A DNA stretch of 64,000 nucleotides from Haemophilus sp. C1 (GTDB taxonomy: Bacteria > Pseudomonadota > Gammaproteobacteria > Enterobacterales > Pasteurellaceae): assembly GCF_001276515.1 (NCBI RefSeq), contig NZ_LDVZ01000003.1, positions 62,001 through 126,000 on the forward strand. Reading direction: 5' to 3'. The position numbers and the translations under genes were made by a program. The notes under the pieces were generated by a model. It ran no database searches, was not told the origin of the DNA, and was given only the letters and a program-made list of their open reading frames with translations. This document shows positions 53,301-62,300 of this stretch, piece after piece (the stretch's first letter is position 1; every line of letters begins with the position of its first letter).

Positions 53301-56300
53301 ATGAACAAAATTTTCCGTGTTGTATGGAGTCAAGCGACTCAATCTTGGGTGGTCGTTTCAGAATTAACCAAAGCACATAAAAAACAAAGTTCATCCAATG
53401 CACAAAAAAGTGCGGTTAATTTTTCAGGCAATTTTATTAAATCTTCAGCCATCGCATTGGCATTATTAAGTGGCCATTCGGCTTATGCAGCTGAGGCTGC
53501 AAGTGGGTTGATTCAGATTAATTCAACAAAAGGGATAGCTACTGCAACAGGTAGCGACTCTATTGCTATTGGTAACGATTCTAAGGCAATTGGAAATAAT
53601 AATTCACTTGCTATTGGTCATAGTGCACAAGCAACAGGAAACGATGGAGCATTAGCAATAGGTAGAAACTCAAAAGCCGGTGGAAATAACGGTATAGCCT
53701 TAGGTAGAGAAGCTGAAACGACTGAAAATGATTCTATAGCCTTAGGTTATAAAGCGAAAGCAATAGGAAAGGATGGAGCATTAGCAATAGGTAGAAACTC
53801 AACAGCCGATGGAAAGAACAGTAGTATAGCCTTAGGTAGCGACTCAAAAGCCAGTGGAGAAAGCAATATAGCCTTAGGTTATCTAGCGAAAGCAGATAAA
53901 AATTTTGCTATAGCTATCGGTAAGGGTGCTAGTGCTCAAAAATTTAATAATGCTGTAGCTATTGGTGCAAACGCACAAGCAAATGGTGCTACATCGTTGG
54001 CATTGGGAATGGAATCGAAAACTACAGGTCACGATAGTTATGCCATAGGCTACAGAAGTGAGACCATTGGAGACACGTCAATAGCGTTTGGTCGACAAAG
54101 TACAGCAAGAGGAAAGTATGATATTGTTATGGGTGCAGAAGCTGAAACTCGAGATCAAGATGACCGTAAAGGTTATAGTATTGCCATTGGTGCTGGTGCT
54201 ATGTCGGGAACTAACAAACCTGGGAAAAATCTTAATGGTGGAGATGCTGGCGGTGTAGCTATTGGTACTGGTGCTTATACTGGGGTAAATAGAAATAATA
54301 TTTCTTTAAACTCTGCTGTTGCAGTAGGGGCCGGTGCCGGTGCTGGATTTAGAAAGTTAGATAATAATGGTATGCCTGCGCAGAATGCTACAGATGTTGA
54401 TAATAATGATGAAGTGCTGAAAAAAGCGTTTGGTGTTAAAAATGTTGCAGATTATCAAAAAATAGCAGGTGGTACTAACGGATACACAAATGTAGATATT
54501 AATGAAGCCACAGCGTTAGGTCGTAATGCACGTGCTATAGGAGACCAATCTGTGGCAATAGGGGCTCAAACTATTGCTGGTATGGGTGCTATTGCATTAG
54601 GTGGAAATGATATTACTCAATTTGCAAATAAAAAATATTACAAATCAACCAAAGAAAATTTTGCTGTTACAGAAACAATAGACCATAATCAAGATGCAAA
54701 AATATCAGATGACACGATTAGTGGTGCATATAATAGACTTGTTGGTACTGCGTTAGATACACAATATAAAGCGACTTATGCACAAGATGGTTCAGTAGTA
54801 TTAGGAGCACAAGCTCATTCAGGAACACCATTGGGAACGGCACTTGGTACGAATGCTTTAATACGTAAAGGTGCATTTGGTGCAACAGCCATTGGTGCAG
54901 GTTCACAAGTTCAAGCTAATGCAGAAGCAGCGGTAGCAATTGGTATGGGATCTTTTGCCAATGGTAAGTATGCCGTAGCAGCAGGTACTGGGTCCCGGGC
55001 AGAATTAGGCGATATAGCTATGGGTTATAAAGCACAAGCCAGTGGTAAACAAGGTGCTATTGCTATTGGTCAATCTACGAATGCTCAAGGTGACTCATCT
55101 ATTATGATTGGCGGTGCTAACATTTCTAATGCTGCGGCTCAAATTACTAGTTATAAAGCAGAACGAAAAAATCCCGATGGCTCTCATATGACCTATACAA
55201 AAGAGGTGACAGAACGTATTAATGGACAAGATGTAAAACGTACATATACGTTCGTATCTACAGAGAATAAGACGGGTAAAGTGGAAGATGCCTATGCTGA
55301 ATTAACAGGCAAACCAATGAATGTAAAATCGTTAGATTATAATGACTCGAAGAATAGCAATGGACATGCCTCTACCTCTATAGGTGTACATTCCTTAGCA
55401 CAAGGTAATCTGGCTTCTGCTTACGGTGCTAGCTCTCGTGCAATAGCGATTGGCTCCTTAGCGTTGGGTACAGGTGCGATTGCAGATAGACAAAATGCAG
55501 TGGCTATTGGTACAGGATCTACAACGGACTTAGTAGGTACTCGTCAATTAGATGCGAGCTACGATAAATATGGTAACTGGGTAGCTAGTGATTCTCCTGA
55601 TGCGGTATATAAATTTAGATGGGCCGGCGGTATAAATACATCTGAAGGTGACGTAGTATCCTTTGGTAGCTCCGGCGCAGAACGTCAATTGAAAAATGTG
55701 GCGGCGGGTCGCGTGGCAGAAGATTCGACAGATGCCATCAACGGCTCACAGTTAAACTCCGTGGCGCGCAAAGTGGCATCCGGCTGGCAGATCGCCGGCA
55801 ATGAAAAAACCAAAGTCGCCGGTATAGGCTCGGACGATCAGGTTAACTTCACCGACGGCAAGGGCACGACGGTAACTGTAATGGCGCAGGACGCGGTAAA
55901 AGAAACCGTGACCGAAAACGGCAAACAGGTTGAAAAAATCAAAACCCCGAAAGGCGCGAACGTCAAATTTGATATCAAAAATGCCGACGATTCTTTGGAA
56001 GTCGGCACAAACGGCGTGAAGGTCAAGACTTCAGATGGCATCGAGACCACGACAAACGGCATTAAGGTCAATACCGGCAAAGGCCTCAAAATTGATGCGG
56101 CTGATGGCAACAAAGTTGCGGTTAATACTGATGATAAAACAATCACTGTCAGCGATGATGGCACAGTGAAGGCTGTTGCAGGAACGATAGAAACGGTTAC
56201 AGCTAAGAATAAAGTCACTGGTGAAAAAGTTGGTCAAGTACGTCCTGCTAAAGATGATAAAGGCAAACTGGCTACAGTCGATGCGGTGGCAAATGCCGTC

Positions 56301-59300
56301 AACAATGCCGCGTGGAGCATTACGTCCGATACCGACGGCGGCAGCTTCGCAACGTCCGGTCATACCAAAACCACCGAAAAAATCAGCGCGGGCGGCAGCG
56401 TAACCTTTAAAGCAGGCAACAACCTGATAATCAAACAGGCAGGTACGGACTTTACCTACTCGCTCAATCCGATTTTGAACGGGCTGACATCGGCAGAGTT
56501 TAAAGGCACAGGTGAAAATGCGCCGATTACCAAACTGACCAATGCAGGCATTACGGTAACAACACCGGCAGATGCGGTTGCAAATACGCCGGAGAAAACG
56601 GTAACGCTGAATCAAGACGGCTTGAACAACGGTGGCAATGCGATTTCTAATGTGAAATCTAATCTTCCTGCTACTAAAAATAGCGACACTGCAAATACAG
56701 CAGCTGCGCCAAGTAATGCCACGAAAACTCAAGCAGTGCCAAATACAACGAATATGAAAGGCACAGATTATGTCAATCCAAACAATGCCGCTACCGTGGG
56801 TGACGTATTAAATGCAGGTTGGAACTTGAAAGGCAAGGGCACAGCGGTTGACTTTGTAAAAGCCTACGATACTGTGGATTTTGTGGACGGTGATGGTACA
56901 ACTGCGTCTGTTGAAAGCAAGGATGGTCAAACCTCGACCGTGAAATACAGTGTAAACACCACGACAATCAAGCCCGATACAGCTAATGCAGGTAAGGTTA
57001 AAGCAGAAGGAACAGGCAATACATTTGCAACAGCAGAAACTGTAGCAAGTGCGATTAATGATGCCTATTGGAAAGCAGCGGCTTCAGGTAATGGTGCAAC
57101 AACGGATGTAGCAGACAATGTGAAAGCTGGTGATACGGTGACCTTTAAAGCAGGCAAAAACTTAACGGTTACACACAACAATACGAATAAATCGTTTGAG
57201 TTTGCAACCACTGATACACCGGAGTTTAGCTCTGTTCAATTTGGGAATAATGGTCCGAAAATCACCCACGATGGTGATAACTTAAAAGTCACTAAAGCGG
57301 ATGGCAAAAGCCCGACCAAAATCACCAACGTAGCTAACGGTAGCGATGGCAACGATGCTGTAAACGTAAGCCAATTAAAAGCAAGCGGTTGGAAAGTTGC
57401 AGGAAATAGCAAAACTGAAGTTGACACCATCAATCCAAGCGAGCAAGTGAATTTCTTGAATGGTAGTGGCACAACCGTAACTGTTGAAAAAGATAAAGGT
57501 GCAGACGGCAAAGAAAACGGCAACGTCAACGTGAAATACGATGTGAACGTTGGCAATGGTTTACAGAAAGATACGGCAAGCAATACTATTTCTGTAAAAC
57601 CAGCGGATAGCACAATTACCGTTGGTACAGATGGCGTGAAAGTAAATACGGGCGATATTGCAACGGAATCAACGGGTAAGGCAACAACTGCATTAGATAA
57701 AGCGATTGCAGAAGCGACCAAGGAATTGGCTGAAGCGACCGAGGCTGGGGATGCTACTGCACAGCAAGCGGCACAAGCGAAACTTGATGCTGCAAATCAA
57801 GCAAAAACTGATGCGGGCAAACAGATTGCGACGGTAGAAAATGTCACTGAAGCCATCAACAAGGCGGGTTGGAATGCCATTGCTGCTAAAACTGAAAATG
57901 GAGAGGTGTCAGGCGAAGCAGCGCAACTTGTGAAACCGGGCCAAACCGTTACATTTGAAGCAGATAAAAATGTCAAGATTGCTCAAAATGGAAGTAAATT
58001 CACATTCTCGACAAAAGATAATGTTGAATTTAAATCTGTCAAAGTCGGCGAAGAAAAAGACGGCAAAAAACCGGTCAGCCTGACAACCAGTGTGGCAACA
58101 CCTGCCGATAATAATCAGACAGGAAAAGCCCCGACGACTGCGTTGAATATCAGCAGCGGCGAGGGTAAGGATGCGAAACCGACGCAAATTACAGGCGTAG
58201 GTTCGGTGTTGAATGCAACAACGGTTACAAGCGCGCCGGACGGCACCACGCCGACAACCCAACCGAAATTGGTTAACCTCGGTACGGCACATAATCAGAC
58301 GGCATTGGCAGACAATGTTTTAAACTCTGCCGCCACTGTACGCGATTTGGCAAATATGGGCTGGAAAGTTTCGGCAGATAAAGTAACCGGCGCAGACGAT
58401 AAGTCATACAGTGATGTGGTGAGAAATGCGGACGAAGTGAAATTCGTCGGCAAAAACGCCGCCAAAGTATCGGGTAAAACCGAGAACGGCGTGCGCACTA
58501 TTACCGTTGATGTGGAAGTGCCTGATGTTAAAACTGCCAAGCTGGTTTCCAGCACCGACGGTTCTGTGATTGCGCCGTCAACTGATCCCGCGCTCCAAAA
58601 AGCATTAAAAGATGCGAAAGACGAGTTGGCCAGATTGCCTGACACTGCAACTAAAGCGGAAAAAGAAGCGGCTGAGAATAAAGTCAAAGATGCCGAAACG
58701 GCATTAAATAATGCTTTGGATGATACAGGCGTTGCTACGGCTAAAAATGTTGCGGATATGATCAACAATTCCGGCTTTACGCTGAAAACTTCCGCTGACG
58801 AGGGCAAGAAAGATGCCGCATCGGCAGGCAGTGAAGTCATCAAACCGGGCAAAACCGTTGAAATGGTCGCGGGTAAAAACTTAACCGTGAAACAAGGAAC
58901 TAACGGTAAAGTAACTTACAGCCTGAATCCGGAATTAATTAACCTGACCTCCGCCGAGTTCAAAGCCGACGGCAAACCGACGGTGAAAATCAGTTCAGAC
59001 GGCATTACCATTACGCCCGCTGCGCCGACGACCGGCGGTGAGCAAAAACCGAATGTTAGTCTGACCGAAAACGGCTTAAACAACGGCGGCAATGCGATTT
59101 CTAATGTAGCCGGCAACCTTGACGGCGCGAAAACCGGTACGACCGCGCCGACAACTTCAGCAATAAAACCGACCGCACTTACCGAAACCAATGCGGCAAC
59201 CGTGGGCGATGTATTGAATGCAGGCTGGAACTTGCAAGAAAAAGGCGAGGCAAAAGACTTTGTCAAAGCCTACGACACCGTAAACTTCGTACAAGGCGAC

Positions 59301-62300
59301 GGCACGGACGTGTCTGTCAGCGTGTCTGCCGACAAGCAGACCTCGACCGTGAAATACAGCGTCAAAGCCGACGGCAACTCTTTGGAAGTCGGCGCAAACG
59401 GCGTGAAGGTCAAGGTTTCAGACGGCATCAAGACCACGGCGAACGGCATTGCCGTGAAAGCCGCCGATAAAACGCTTACGGTCGGCACAGACGGCGTAAA
59501 AGTCAATACAGGCGCGATTGCCGCAGCAAATGGCGGCGAAGACCAAACCGCCGATCGCGGCAAGGTAACCGTTACCCCCAAAACCAAGGAAGACGGCAAA
59601 CTGGAAACACAGGCGGAGGCAGAAACCCGCGCGGCTTCCGAGATTGCCACAGTGAAAAACGTTGCGGATGCAATCAACAGCGCGGCGTGGATTGCCAAAG
59701 TGGAAAACACGGACGACAGCGTGGATACGCCGACCGAAAACGATAAAGGCACGGCGGTCAAGGCGGGCGACACGTTGAACCTGAAAGCGGGCAAAAACCT
59801 GCGTGTCAACCACACCGGCGGCAACATTACCTTTGCCTTGGCGAAGGACATTACAGTTGAAACCGCCAATGTGGAAAACACGCTGACCATTGGCAAAGAT
59901 AGGGCGAAAGTCAATATTGCAAGCAGTGCAAACGGTTTGACCCTCTCCGGCACGGAAACCGCCGCCGACGGCTCGACAAACAACAACGCCCCAGTCTATC
60001 TGAACGGTATCAAGCCGACCCTGACCGACACCTTGGCGGGCAGCCCGACCACGAACATTACCGCCAACATTAATGCCACCGCCTATCACCGCGCCGCCAG
60101 CGTTCAAGATGTGTTAAATGCCGGTTGGAACATCCGGGGCGCGAAAAAGGCGGGCGGCGAGGTCGAAAACGTCGATTTCGTCCGCACTTACGATACCGTG
60201 GACTTTGTCAGCGGCAATAAGGCGACGACGGATGTTACTGTTGCCGCAGAAGACGGCGGCAAACGCGCAGTCGTTACCATTACCGCCAAAAACGACGCCG
60301 GCAGCATCACGACGGCGGGCGGCAAGGTTGTCGTCGGCACAAACGGGAAGGCAGACACCGACCCTAAAGCAGGGAACAAAGTGGCAAAAACCGGCGATGT
60401 GGCAAACGCCATCAATCAGTCGGGATGGAAAACCAATGCGACCAAAATCAACGGTGCAGCGGCAACCAAGGCGGACAAAACCCAATTAATCAACCCGGGC
60501 GATGCCGTCAATTACGAAAACGGCAACGGCACGGTTGCCAATGTGGAAGTTACGCAAGGTAAGGACGGCAATCCCGATACCGTCAGCGTGAAATACGATG
60601 TCAAAGCCGACGGTACGACCATTAAAGTGGGCGACGACGGCAAAGTTACAGCCGTAACGGGCACGATAGAAACGGTTACAGATAAGAATAAAATCGCTGG
60701 TGAAAAAGTTGGTCAAGTACGTCCTGTTGATGCTGATAAAGGCAAACTGGCGACAGTTGATGCGGTGGCAAATGCCGTCAACAGCGCGAAATGGTATGCG
60801 AAGGCAACCAACACAGATGAAGAGATTAAAGATAAGGATAAAACCAATGACACAACAGGCGAAGGCATTGCCGCAGGCGATGAAGTAACCTTCACGGCAG
60901 GCAAAAACCTGCGTGTCAAACATACCGGCAAAAACTTTACCTTTGCCACTGTGGAAACGCCCGAGTTTGAAGGCTTGAAACTGGTTCAAGGCGGCAACAC
61001 CGTCAATATCGCGCCGACTGCAAATGGTTTGAGCTTCAGCCGTCCTGCCGCAACGGCGGGCGGGAAGGGACAGCCAGTCACCCTTGGCGGCATAAGCAGC
61101 GGTTTGGAGAAATTCGACGCTGCCGATCCGAAAACCGAGGGGCTCTTGAACCTCAATAAAACCGAAGCTGGCAAGACCGAACCGACAGTAGGCGACAATA
61201 CCGCCGCCACCGTGGGCGACTTGCGCGGTATGGGCTGGGTGCTTTCTGCCGATAAGGAAACAGACAATCCCGACAAGACTTACAACGCGCAGGTAAAAAA
61301 TGCCGAAGAAGTGAAATTTGTCGGCAAAAACGCCGCCAAAGTATCGGGTAAAACCGAGAACGGCGTACGCACCATTACGGTAGACGTGGATCACCAGCTT
61401 GCGACGAATAATTCGGTCAAACCGGTGGAATATACCAAGAAAGACGGAACAAAAGTCTATCCGAAAACCGTGACCAAAGATGACGGCACGACGGAAACCA
61501 AGTTTTATCCGAATGCCGACGGTACGGGAGACGAAGTGCCAGCAGACGATGTAATCGTTTCGGTCAACGGCGCGAACGGCACGAAATCTCCGACCACCTT
61601 GTCGAATGTTAAATCAAACCTTCCCGAAACCCGCAATACGGCGGATGCCGGCAAACCGGCAAGCAAATCGCAATCCGCCCCGACAATCGGCACGGCGGAC
61701 GGCAATGTGAATGCGAACAACGCCGCTACCGTGGGCGACGTGTTAAACAGCGGCTGGAACTTGAAGGGCAACGGAAGTGCGGTTGATTTTGTCAGGGCGT
61801 ATGACAGCGTGAACTTTGTAAACGGCAAGGGAACGACGGTCAGCATCGAAACCGACGGCAAGGAAAGCCGGGTGAAGGTGGATGTGGATACGGGTGTAAT
61901 CACTGCGGAAACCAAAGACGGTAAAGCTACGGGTAAAGTTGCAGGTCCGGTTGCTAATGCTGCGGATTTATCGAAAGCAATCAAAGATGCTCAAGATGAA
62001 TTGGCGAAAGCAGTAGATGAACAGGCTAAGAAAGCGGCTCAAACTAAACTTGATACGGCAAATAAAGCGGCAGATGAGGCAGGTTTGAACAAAGTTGCAA
62101 CCGCTCAAAATGTTGCGGATATGATTAACAACTCCGGCTTTACGCTGAAGACTTCCGCCACTGCTGCCGCCGACAATCTGACTGCCGACAATACCCTGAA
62201 GAACGACGGGGAAGTCATCAACCCGGGTAAAACCGTTGAAATGGTTGCGGGTAAAAATCTAACCGTGAAACAGGATGCGGGCGGCAAAGTCACTTATGCG

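Noticed and set aside
53520-55100. CRISPR-like regular repeats
   Set aside because: The periodic similarity is the coding repeat of YadA-type head motifs in one open frame. The spacers are also coding and similar to each other.
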